IMG/VR virus record: IMGVR_UViG_3300025674_000409
Location: 1 to 23,501 of that record
Strand: one strand, 5' to 3'
Length of the DNA: 23,501 bases
From: a virus
The notes beneath the pieces are model-generated. The model worked only from the letters and a program-made list of their open reading frames with translations, was not told where the DNA came from and searched no databases. A program made the position numbers and the translations under genes. Each line of letters starts with the position of its first letter. The stretch's first letter is position 1. This document shows, one piece after another, positions 13,054 to 19,058 of this stretch.

Positions 13054-13266
13054 ATGGATAACATTAATCAACACATTCAGAAGGATGAGGATATTCTGAA
13101 TGACCCTACGATTTCTCCACAGGCACGGAGACATACGGAGGAAGAATTAGAAGCACTGAAGGCATATAAAGCAAATCATCCTGACGATGACTACGATCCA
13201 AACGCATTTGAGCTCTATTGCGATGCTAATCCTGATGCTCTGGAGTGTAGAATCTATGAGGATTGA
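13054..13266 (+). CDS. cp12: CP12-like Calvin-cycle inhibitor (70 aa)
   Basis: The C-terminal part YCDANPDALECRIYED is the CP12 signature: Cys56 and Cys65 around an Asn-Pro, ending in Tyr-Glu-Asp. The N-terminal Cys pair of plant CP12 is absent, as in many cyanobacterial and phage forms. In hosts, oxidised CP12 bridges glyceraldehyde-3-phosphate dehydrogenase and phosphoribulokinase and stops the Calvin cycle. Phage copies are thought to divert carbon flow toward NADPH and nucleotide synthesis. Size (70 aa) fits. It carries its own late-promoter-like octamer. RNA element 4 begins 8 nt after its stop. Confidence 0.88.
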   Translation: MDNINQHIQKDEDILNDPTISPQARRHTEEELEALKAYKANHPDDDYDPNAFELYCDANPDALECRIYED

Positions 13267-13273
13267 GTGACAA

Positions 13274-13280
13274 CTAAATA
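13274..13280 (+). promoter_or_regulatory. left late-promoter-like heptamer of RNA element 4
   Basis: CTAAATA ends 4 nt before the element 4 stem. A weaker match to the late consensus, but in the conserved position. Confidence 0.4.
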
Positions 13281-13284
13281 TTGA

Positions 13285-13340
13285 TGCTTGATTAAGTCGC
13301 GTTTTTCAAGTAAAATGGGAGGCAGTAATGTCTCCCCTTT
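13285..13340 (+). ncRNA. RNA element 4: stem-loop with variable loop word plus terminator hairpin
   Basis: Stem 13285-13291 pairs with 13306-13312 (one G-U). The 14-nt loop carries TTAAGTCGCG (13292-13301), complementary to 13357-13366 over 10 pairs, the last being G-U. A long hairpin with a GUAA (GNRA) tetraloop follows. Same layout as the other elements with an unrelated loop word. Function inferred as for element 1. Confidence 0.65.
13317..13340 (+). terminator. intrinsic terminator inside RNA element 4
   Basis: Eight pairs 13317-13324 / 13329-13336 (one G-U) closed by a GUAA tetraloop, then CTTT and further T-rich sequence. It ends the cp12 transcript. Confidence 0.75.
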
Positions 13341-13344
13341 GTTT

Positions 13345-13352
13345 TATAAATA
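13345..13352 (+). promoter_or_regulatory. late promoter TATAAATA for endonuclease 4
   Basis: Exact late octamer, 8 nt after the terminator stem and 4 nt before the loop-complementary strand 13357-13366. Confidence 0.75.
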
Positions 13353-13376
13353 CTATTGCGACTTAAATCAAAGCAG

Positions 13377-13859
13377 ATGGAATATTACACTTACGCTTAC
13401 TTGCGTGAAGATGGGACACCCTATTATATTGGTAAGGGGAAAGGTAATAGAGCGTATGTAAAACATTGGAGAAGTAAATCTAAAGGTGGATATTTTTCTC
13501 CTCCAGAAAAAGATAAAATACTTATTCTCAAAAATAATCTAACAGAAGAGCAAGAATATCGACACGAAATGTATATGATTTCTATTCTTGGTAGAAAAGA
13601 TTTGGGCACGGGTATTTTGAGAAATATGAGTGATGGGGGTAAAGGTGGAAAAGGTGTTCCTGCTTGGAATAAAGGTGGGACTATACCAGAACATCAAAAA
13701 GAAATAAACAGACAGATGATGAAGAAAAGATATGAAAATGGATATGATAGGCGATCACTTTCAAGAGTTAAAAATAAACAGCATAAAAAACACAAGGATA
13801 TTGTGGCAGTTGAGGAAGTGTCACAGGATATCTTGCGGAGTGCTCTGGATGACCTATAA
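13377..13859 (+). CDS. GIY-YIG homing endonuclease 4, short form (160 aa)
   Basis: ATG 13377 (MEYYTYAYLRED) is chosen; the TTG at 13356 lies at the late promoter and complementary strand. The GIY-YIG domain is intact: YTY, YYIG, the GKGKGNR Arg, Glu in RHEMYMI and Asn in RNMSDGG. Only one partial repeat-like segment follows (AWNKGGTIPEHQKEI). The last ~20 residues (VEEVSQDILRSALDDL) lie over the next promoter and do not look like a DNA-binding module. The C-terminus is probably truncated into phage sequence, so binding specificity may be reduced. Confidence 0.88.
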   Translation: MEYYTYAYLREDGTPYYIGKGKGNRAYVKHWRSKSKGGYFSPPEKDKILILKNNLTEEQEYRHEMYMISILGRKDLGTGILRNMSDGGKGGKGVPAWNKGGTIPEHQKEINRQMMKKRYENGYDRRSLSRVKNKQHKKHKDIVAVEEVSQDILRSALDDL

Positions 13860-13860
13860 T
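13816..13860 (+). promoter_or_regulatory. promoter with upstream AAGTGTCACA element
   Basis: TTGCGG 13833-13838, 16-bp spacer, TATAAT 13855-13860. The decamer begins at 13816, 39 nt before the -10 box. It overlaps the 3' end of endonuclease 4, whose TAA lies inside the -10 box. Confidence 0.75.
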
Positions 13861-13886
13861 ACATTTGTTGATTTGAGGATCCTCCC

Positions 13887-14315
13887 ATCGCTACTCGTGG
13901 AAGAATTGGAATTGAATTGAAAGATGGTTCGATATTGAGCATCTATTCACACTGGGACAATTTTCCTGAACACAACGGCAGGATTCTCCGCACCCATTAT
14001 AATACCCGTGAGAAAGTTGAGGCACTTGTGGATGGCGGAGATGTAAGTTGTCTCTGGACTGATGATGGATTCTACACTTCAGAAGGTAAAACTAAACGTG
14101 GTTATTATGGTCCCCTTCATTATAGCGAAAGAGGTGAAGATTCCCCTCCTCGCCTTGATAAAGACCTCTGTGAGTATCTTCTCCCCGATAATAGTGAAGA
14201 GTATGCCTATATTTTTACACAAAACCAAGAATGGGTATGCTATAATATGAATCAGTTTGATGATTCTAAACTCCCCGAAATCGTTGAAATCCCCTCTGGA
14301 GCACTTGCTTGTTAA
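13887..14315 (+). CDS. conserved-type cyanophage protein (142 aa), apparent AUC start
   Basis: The frame is open from 13872. The likely true N-terminus is ATC 13887, giving (M)ATRGRIGIELKDGSILSIYS; a GAGG ribosome binding site lies 8 nt upstream, and ATC is 32 nt after the start of the -10 box, as at neighbouring promoters. TTG 13917 would remove ten residues of the conserved-looking opening. The body matches, from memory, a cyanophage family with HWDNFPEHNG, LVDGGDVSCLW and a closing VEIPSGALA. Role unknown. Either a rare initiation codon or a base change in an ATG. Confidence 0.7.
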   Translation: MATRGRIGIELKDGSILSIYSHWDNFPEHNGRILRTHYNTREKVEALVDGGDVSCLWTDDGFYTSEGKTKRGYYGPLHYSERGEDSPPRLDKDLCEYLLPDNSEEYAYIFTQNQEWVCYNMNQFDDSKLPEIVEIPSGALAC

Positions 14316-14318
14316 TCT

Positions 14319-14510
14319 ATGAAAACTTCTACTGCTATTGGTGTCGTTGCTGGTGCTGTTGTTATTGTAACTGCCAGCATCTTATTTGAAACATGGATAT
14401 TGATGATGATTCTATCATGGTTTAATGTATTCTTGACCTTCTGGCAGAATCTTGCTATTGTGGTTCTTGCTAATATGATTTTCAAAAACTCTGGGAGTTC
14501 TTCTAAATGA
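14319..14510 (+). CDS. small membrane protein (63 aa)
   Basis: ATG 14319, 3 nt after the previous stop. Two hydrophobic segments, ~5-20 and ~28-56 (the second may be two short passes), with a Ser-rich tail. The stop overlaps the next ATG (ATGA). It may partner the next membrane-anchored protein. Confidence 0.7.
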   Translation: MKTSTAIGVVAGAVVIVTASILFETWILMMILSWFNVFLTFWQNLAIVVLANMIFKNSGSSSK

Positions 14511-14923
14511 AACCTGACAATACTGTCCGTAATTTTGGTATCATTGGTGTATCTTTTCTTCTATCACTGATGATCATTAATGCTGTGGTTGGTCCTCTCT
14601 ACAATGTGTGGGCACAGTCACTACAAGGTAAAGCAGAACTTCAGAAGGCGGAATTTACGCGCCAGGTGGCAGTTTTGGAAGCACAAGCAAAGAAAGATTC
14701 AGCATCTCAACTTGCCGAAGCAGAAGTGATTCGTGCTCGTGGTGTCGCACAAGCAAACCAAATCATCGGTGATTCTCTGAAAGGTAATCCTGCTTATCTC
14801 CAGTATCTGTGGATTACTCAAGGTGAAGAGAATACCAATCGAACTGTTTATATGGTTCCAAGTAATGGTGGTGCTCCTGTGCCTACTTTTGATATTCAAA
14901 CACCTTCTATTCCTAAGAAGTAA
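14507..14923 (+). CDS. SPFH/prohibitin-like membrane-anchored coiled-coil protein (138 aa)
   Basis: Residues 11-30 form an N-terminal membrane anchor. Residues ~38-92 are an Ala/Glu/Gln/Arg-rich coiled coil with QLAEAEVIRARGVAQANQII, closely resembling the C-terminal part of band-7/prohibitin proteins; NPAYLQYLWI and YMVPSNGG then match the end of that family. The globular band-7 domain (normally ~120-150 aa) is missing, so this is a minimal version. In hosts such proteins scaffold membrane proteases. A role in modulating host proteases or the thylakoid/plasma membrane is inference. Confidence 0.65.
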   Translation: MKPDNTVRNFGIIGVSFLLSLMIINAVVGPLYNVWAQSLQGKAELQKAEFTRQVAVLEAQAKKDSASQLAEAEVIRARGVAQANQIIGDSLKGNPAYLQYLWITQGEENTNRTVYMVPSNGGAPVPTFDIQTPSIPKK

Positions 14924-14934
14924 TCCAATTCCTA

Positions 14935-14978
14935 AACTGGCACAGGACCCGCTCACAAGGCGGGTTTTCTGTTACAAT
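14935..14978 (+). promoter_or_regulatory. promoter with upstream AACTGGCACA element
   Basis: TACAAT 14973-14978 with extended TG. The perfect decamer is at 14935-14944, 38 nt before it. No good -35 box. A terminator hairpin lies between the two. Confidence 0.65.
14947..14968 (+). terminator. intrinsic terminator
   Basis: Six-pair stem ACCCGC / GCGGGT with a 7-nt loop and a TTTT tract. It ends the 13887-14923 operon and is embedded in the next promoter. Confidence 0.8.
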
Positions 14979-15002
14979 GATCAAGTAGTTGAGGAACTCT
15001 CC

Positions 15003-15128
15003 ATGAATCTGACTGAGTTTATTGAAGAAATCCGTGAGATTGAAATCTATGGTTCTGACCCTGTAGACTGGATGGGATACCTGGCAAATGACGACTACTG
15101 GGTGCCAGATGAAGAACTTGTTTATTGA
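15003..15128 (+). CDS. very small acidic protein (41 aa)
   Basis: ATG 15003 lies 30 nt after the start of the -10 box, preceded by GAGGAACTCTCC. Acidic: MNLTEFIEEIREIEIYGSD, then VDWMGYLANDDYWVPDEEL. Too short for a domain call. Confidence 0.65.
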   Translation: MNLTEFIEEIREIEIYGSDPVDWMGYLANDDYWVPDEELVY

Positions 15129-15152
15129 GAAATTATTATACAGTTCAAATCC

Positions 15153-15698
15153 ATGACTTTCATCATTGACATTCAACCTACGGACATGGTTGAAAGTATT
15201 GACCAAGATGCATTGTGGATGTTTTTAGATGAAAATTACGAAGTAGATTGCAAATACTTTGCCAATAATAGAATAAGAACAATTAGATTTTTACCTAACG
15301 GTGACGAAAATCAACTTGTTAGATATTATTGGACTGGAGAGGAATACACTAGGAGACTTGTAGATGATGATGTAACCTTTACTTGGATTCAAGAAAAAGG
15401 GTCTTACAGAAAAGATCATAAAGAATACTATGTCTATATCAGTGTTGGTGAAGATGGAAGACTTTATGTTGGAAGTTACACCCATCATTCTTATCAATCT
15501 AATTCATTTGATAATGATGGATATTATGGATCATTCACAGACAGAACATTCAAACCAGTTAAAAAAATCAAAATATGTGAGTGTTCTTCTAGGAATGAAG
15601 CATATGAAAAAGAACGTCAACTTCAAATTCTTCTAGGTGTGGACTCTAATCCAGATTTTGCAAATAAGTGTATAGAATCTATGGTCGTGTCCAATTGA
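15153..15698 (+). CDS. GIY-YIG domain fused to an unknown N-terminal domain (181 aa)
   Basis: Residues ~92-175 form a GIY-YIG nuclease: VYI at 94-96, LYVGS at 104-108, DGYYGSF in the middle (as in endonuclease 1), a likely catalytic Glu at 152 or 154 (EAYEKERQLQ) and Asn171. Residues 1-90 are an unrelated acidic/aromatic domain I do not recognise. NUMOD repeats and the upstream RNA element are absent, so this differs from the other GIY-YIG genes here. It may be a domesticated or chimeric endonuclease. It sits just before the next operon's promoter. Confidence 0.75.
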   Translation: MTFIIDIQPTDMVESIDQDALWMFLDENYEVDCKYFANNRIRTIRFLPNGDENQLVRYYWTGEEYTRRLVDDDVTFTWIQEKGSYRKDHKEYYVYISVGEDGRLYVGSYTHHSYQSNSFDNDGYYGSFTDRTFKPVKKIKICECSSRNEAYEKERQLQILLGVDSNPDFANKCIESMVVSN

Positions 15699-15700
15699 AT

Positions 15701-15745
15701 AACTGGCATACTGACCTCCCAGACCCCTCTGGGATGCCCTATAAT
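15701..15745 (+). promoter_or_regulatory. promoter with upstream AACTGGCATA element
   Basis: TATAAT 15740-15745. The decamer begins at 15701, 39 nt before it. A perfect 7-bp inverted repeat (TCCCAGA / TCTGGGA, CCCC loop, 15717-15734) lies between them without a T-tract. Confidence 0.7.
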
Positions 15746-15766
15746 ACTCTCATACGCAATCAACCG

Positions 15767-16132
15767 ATGCCTACCCTCAACAAAGAGTTCAGCGCCTTCT
15801 GTGCCCAGCGTGATGCCCAGAACACCATTCAACTGAATGTTGTGAAGTGGACCTGGATGCTGTGTGATGCTCTGCGTGACGCTGCTCCTGATGGTTATGA
15901 CTATATCTTTGAATCTGGTCGTAAGTATCACAAAGTCATTATGATTGATTCTTCTGTGCGGGCGAATCGCAGCGTCCATGCTTATATTGACAAGAAGACT
16001 GGTGAAGTCTACAAACCCGCATCCTGGAAGTCTCCTGCCAAAGGTGTGCGTTATGACCTTCGCAGCATTGAGCAACGCGAATGGTTGTTTGAGAATGCAA
16101 CCTGGCACGGATCCTACCTTTACGCTCGCTGA
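15767..16132 (+). CDS. conserved-type cyanophage protein (121 aa)
   Basis: ATG 15767 (MPTLNKEFSAFC) lies 27 nt after the start of the -10 box; the longer frame from 15668 belongs to the preceding region. The body VVKWTWMLCDALRDAAPDGY and SGRKYHKVIMI, closing with WHGSYLYAR, matches from memory a protein found in many T4-like cyanophages. Alpha/beta, no membrane segment. GC content here is clearly higher than in the endonuclease genes. Role unknown. Confidence 0.8.
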   Translation: MPTLNKEFSAFCAQRDAQNTIQLNVVKWTWMLCDALRDAAPDGYDYIFESGRKYHKVIMIDSSVRANRSVHAYIDKKTGEVYKPASWKSPAKGVRYDLRSIEQREWLFENATWHGSYLYAR

Positions 16133-16169
16133 TTTTACTTTAGTTTCACTTTTCACTTTCTTATTCATC

Positions 16170-16652
16170 ATGGCAACTTATCGCGCTAAATGCTGGCTTG
16201 GTTCTTCTTCTGGTTATCAAGACCTTGAAGTCAAAGCAAACACTGTTAATGGAGCAAAGGAACAATTTGAACGAATTTATGGTGCAGAACAGGTAATTAA
16301 CCTTTCCGAAGTTCGTGATGGTGGATCTAGCAGTGGTGGTGGATCTGGTGTAAGTATTGGAGGAACTGCTGGTCTTATTTCTCTAATTGCTGCTGCCTGG
16401 GTGTTCTTCACCTTTACTCCATGGATTTTAATGGGTCTTGGTGGTGTTGTTGGTGCTTGGTTGTCCGAGAAAGTGTTAGGACAAACACTTGGAGATTATG
16501 TAAATGATTCAAGTCCCACTAAATCAAATCACATCAGGGCAATTCTTGTTTTACTCACAACAATTTCTCTTGGTGGCGTTGGTTTTTATCAAGGAGATCA
16601 ACTAAACAAGAGTTTCAACGAACCTTCTAAAACTGAACAGATCAAAAAGTGA
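16170..16652 (+). CDS. membrane protein with a soluble N-terminal domain (160 aa)
   Basis: ATG 16170 (MATYRAKCWLGSSSGYQDLE) is the natural start; upstream codons in the frame belong to the previous gene. N-terminal ~50 residues form a small soluble domain, then a Gly/Ser-rich linker (GGSSSGGGSG), then hydrophobic segments at ~66-98 and ~124-143. Similar proteins occur, from memory, in cyanophages. Function unknown. Ends overlapping the next GTG. Confidence 0.75.
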   Translation: MATYRAKCWLGSSSGYQDLEVKANTVNGAKEQFERIYGAEQVINLSEVRDGGSSSGGGSGVSIGGTAGLISLIAAAWVFFTFTPWILMGLGGVVGAWLSEKVLGQTLGDYVNDSSPTKSNHIRAILVLLTTISLGGVGFYQGDQLNKSFNEPSKTEQIKK

Positions 16653-16852
16653 CTTACACCAAAGACCAACTAATCGAAGCACTCTACAATGAGTATGTGT
16701 ATCTCTGTCACGATGACTTCGACCCTGACAATGATGCCACTCCAGAAGAATACTTGGAAATGCTGAAAGAAATGAGTTATGATGAGTTGGTTGAGGAAAC
16801 TCAAACTGACGAAGAGTATCACATTGAAGAGTTTATGGAGGCATGGGGGTGA
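16649..16852 (+). CDS. small acidic protein (67 aa, GTG start)
   Basis: GTGA overlap with the previous stop supports GTG 16649. Strongly acidic (DDFDPDNDATPEEYLEML, EETQTDEEYHIEEF). Could mimic nucleic acid by charge, but no evidence beyond composition. Function unknown. Confidence 0.65.
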   Translation: MTYTKDQLIEALYNEYVYLCHDDFDPDNDATPEEYLEMLKEMSYDELVEETQTDEEYHIEEFMEAWG

Positions 16853-16910
16853 CAGCAACTCATAAACTGATTTTTGTTTCAAGTTTTGTTTGGTTTTTAC
16901 ACTGGGGGCA

Positions 16911-17387
16911 ATGTCTTACATTCAAACTTCTGGATACGGTTACTCTAAGCGCCTCTGCAAGGATGTTACCACTTGGTTTCTGAATAAGTTTCTTCCACGA
17001 CATAAGATTCAGTTAGAAATTCTCCATCGTGGTCTGAAGAGAGAAGCAGTCTATGGTTACTGTGACTATGTGGGAGAATCTTATCGTCCCCGTGAGTTCC
17101 TGATTGAAATAGATACCTATCTTGATGAGGAGTTGTATATAAAAACTCTTTTGCATGAATTGACCCACCTGCGACAGTGGGTAGTCGGTTCACTGCGGGT
17201 TCGTTACGGAAAAATGTGTTATTGTAAAATACCAGTCGAACTTTATGACTATTGGCATCAACCACACGAAATTGAGGCACGGGAACAAGAAGAAACACTA
17301 TATCTGGAGTATCTGTTTGATAAGAATGGGTGGACGGATCAGCAAGTGGCACAGTTTTTCCCAAACCGCCTGATGCAAGCGGTATGA
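16911..17387 (+). CDS. putative zinc metallopeptidase with HExxH motif (158 aa)
   Basis: ATG 16911 (MSYIQTSGYGYSKRL). The zinc site HELTH is at 82-86 and the third ligand is probably Glu120 or Glu122 in WHQPHEIEAREQE, spacing typical of SprT-like/minimal gluzincin domains. No signal peptide, so cytoplasmic. Substrate unknown. A weak promoter-like TACACT (16898-16903) lies upstream. The stop overlaps the start of the nuclease-like gene (ATGA), so the two are coupled. Confidence 0.75.
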   Translation: MSYIQTSGYGYSKRLCKDVTTWFLNKFLPRHKIQLEILHRGLKREAVYGYCDYVGESYRPREFLIEIDTYLDEELYIKTLLHELTHLRQWVVGSLRVRYGKMCYCKIPVELYDYWHQPHEIEAREQEETLYLEYLFDKNGWTDQQVAQFFPNRLMQAV

Positions 17388-17908
17388 TATGTAAACAAGC
17401 AATCGAACCAATGACCCCTGAACAAAAGTTTCAGCAACTCTTTGAGGAAATGTACCAACTCTGTGAAGAGCAGGGTTGGGGAGATCCTTTCTCTTATGCT
17501 CGCTCCCGTGAGATTCATCTTGCTAGTATTCTTGGACATCAAATTGCAGAAACATATTCGGGTGCTGATGCTGTGGATGATGATGGTGAGTGTGAGTACA
17601 AATCTACCATTGCCAATTCTATCAATGGGACTTATAATGGTATCAGTGTTCAAGATACCTGGGAAGAGCAGGAGCGTTATCTAATTGAGGAGAAACTTGG
17701 TAAGTATTCCAATCACTACATTGCCCGATATGAGGGTGGTAAAGTCGTAGAAGTTTGGAAACTTACTGGAAATGATGTGTTGATGATTCTTCTCCCTAAA
17801 CTCAAGAAAGATTGGGAACGTAAGATTCACGGCAAGCACAAAGATCCTCGCCTTTCGGGTAATCTAACTAGGAAAGAAATCTACCAATACGGAACTAAAA
17901 TTGTATGA
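17384..17908 (+). CDS. putative PD-(D/E)xK nuclease, restriction-endonuclease-like (174 aa)
   Basis: ATG 17384 overlaps the previous TGA; ATG 17411 is an alternative. After a helical start, REIHLASILGH is followed by GADAVDDDGECEYKSTI, in which Asp62 and Glu71-x-Lys73 fit the D...ExK catalytic core of type II restriction enzymes. Later beta strands (HYIARYEGGKVVEVWKL) fit that fold. The next gene, overlapping by 4 nt, encodes an adenine methyltransferase. Together they could be a phage restriction-modification pair. The nuclease call is motif-based and untested. Confidence 0.65.
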   Translation: MICKQAIEPMTPEQKFQQLFEEMYQLCEEQGWGDPFSYARSREIHLASILGHQIAETYSGADAVDDDGECEYKSTIANSINGTYNGISVQDTWEEQERYLIEEKLGKYSNHYIARYEGGKVVEVWKLTGNDVLMILLPKLKKDWERKIHGKHKDPRLSGNLTRKEIYQYGTKIV

Positions 17909-18474
17909 CACTTGACAGCGGAAAACTGATGTACTCTGAGGGAAATAATGACGAGTGCTATACACCTTCATATGGTGTCACACCCATTCTGAAATACATT
18001 CCCAAAGATGCTAAAGTCTGGTGTCCATTTGATACAATTGACAGTGAGTTTGTGAAGCAGATTTCGAAGCAGAATGAAGTTGTATTCACTCACATCAATT
18101 ACGGACAGGACTTTCTCACCTATGAACCATCTGATTGGGATGTGATTGTATCCAATCCACCATTTACAAACAAACGCAAGTTCTTTGAGCGGGCATTATC
18201 TTTTGATAAACCATTTGCGTTAATTATGACTAACACTTGGTTGAATGATAGTGCTCCCAAGCAGTTGTTTAAGGACAAGGATTTGCAGTTGCTGATGTTT
18301 GATAAGAGGATGAAGTTTCATAGTCCTGATGGTCGCCCAAATGATAAGATTACGTTTAGTAGCAGTTACTATTGTTGGAATTTTCTACCGAAACAAATCA
18401 TTATGGAAGAACTGGATGTGCCAACTTCCAAACTGGCACAAAGGTCCCCCAGCGAAGCACGTTTGCCACTATAA
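17905..18474 (+). CDS. N6-adenine DNA methyltransferase (189 aa)
   Basis: ATGA overlap with the nuclease-like gene. NPPF at 84-87 (motif IV, catalytic, in DVIVSNPPFTNK) is diagnostic of adenine-N6 methyltransferases. NDECYTP near residue 15-21 and VWCPFD at 38-43 with SEF form the AdoMet-binding part, as in phage enzymes of this type. FALIMTNTWLN corresponds to a following strand. Expected to methylate adenines in phage DNA; target sequence unknown. The last residues overlap the next promoter's AACTGGCACA element and -10 box. Confidence 0.85.
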   Translation: MTLDSGKLMYSEGNNDECYTPSYGVTPILKYIPKDAKVWCPFDTIDSEFVKQISKQNEVVFTHINYGQDFLTYEPSDWDVIVSNPPFTNKRKFFERALSFDKPFALIMTNTWLNDSAPKQLFKDKDLQLLMFDKRMKFHSPDGRPNDKITFSSSYYCWNFLPKQIIMEELDVPTSKLAQRSPSEARLPL

Positions 18475-18475
18475 T
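18431..18475 (+). promoter_or_regulatory. promoter with upstream AACTGGCACA element
   Basis: TATAAT 18470-18475. The perfect decamer at 18431-18440 begins 39 nt before it, within the end of the methyltransferase gene. No recognisable -35 box. Confidence 0.7.
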
Positions 18476-18500
18476 AACAGAGTCAACACAACACAAGCAT

Positions 18501-18665
18501 ATGAGTTATTACTGGACGACAAAACTGAATACTGCAACTAATCGACGCATTGAGAAGTTGGAAAGTGAAGGTGTAAAAGTTGACACCAGCACTCACACAG
18601 GGCGACAAGTCATTGGTTACAACTATCTTGAACTTGCATTTGACGAATCATATGAAACTCTCTAA
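18501..18665 (+). CDS. small basic protein (54 aa)
   Basis: ATG 18501 is 31 nt after the start of the -10 box. MSYYWTTKLNTATNRRIEKL, then a Thr/Gly-rich part and an acidic end. Overlaps the next gene by 14 nt. Function unknown. Confidence 0.7.
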   Translation: MSYYWTTKLNTATNRRIEKLESEGVKVDTSTHTGRQVIGYNYLELAFDESYETL

Positions 18666-18855
18666 TTCTTCTATTACACAGATTGCTGACGCACTCAAAC
18701 CCGCAGTGATGAATTACATTTATGAAGATGAAGGTTTCACCGAGTATATGCAAACTGCAGTAGTAGAAGGTATTAAAGATGCAATGGGAGATATGGATGA
18801 GGATTTACTTTTTGAAATTGGTATGCTAATCTTTGATAGGATTGAATTGAAATGA
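18652..18855 (+). CDS. small helical protein (67 aa)
   Basis: ATG 18652 overlaps the previous gene by 14 nt; longer frames upstream are shadows. Helical and acidic (TQIADALKPAVMNYIYEDE, LFEIGMLIFDRIEL). Similar short proteins occur, from memory, in cyanophages. Stop overlaps the next ATG. Confidence 0.7.
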   Translation: MKLSNSSITQIADALKPAVMNYIYEDEGFTEYMQTAVVEGIKDAMGDMDEDLLFEIGMLIFDRIELK

Positions 18856-19058
18856 TGACTGAAACCACTGTAAATCTAAATGTGCATGAGATTGGTGTTC
18901 TTCTCTCTGCACTTCAGAATTTAGAAAATGTTGATGAAATTCACATTGCCAGAGACTATGGAAGTGCTCCTGCATTGTATAACAAACTCTATTCCCTCTG
19001 GGAGCGAATGGACAGATCGCAAACTGGACTACGCAACGACGTAGTGCCGTCCTTCTGA
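18852..19058 (+). CDS. small conserved-type cyanophage protein (68 aa)
   Basis: ATGATG start overlapping the previous stop. TVNLNVHEIGVLLSALQNLE and YGSAPALYNKLYSLWERMD match a recurring cyanophage family from memory. Helical; function unknown. The 3' end overlaps the next promoter's upstream element. Confidence 0.75.
   Translation: MMTETTVNLNVHEIGVLLSALQNLENVDEIHIARDYGSAPALYNKLYSLWERMDRSQTGLRNDVVPSF

Noticed and set aside
13732-13920. 62-codon + strand frame across the end of endonuclease 4
   Set aside because: It is out of frame with both the endonuclease and the following gene, and runs through the promoter.
15623-16171. Long minus-strand open frame (182 codons) opposite 15767-16132
   Set aside because: It lies exactly opposite a conserved-looking + strand gene with a good promoter, has no ribosome binding site of its own, and every supported gene in the window is on the + strand. 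The same applies to the minus frames near 16966-17364 and 20119-20412.
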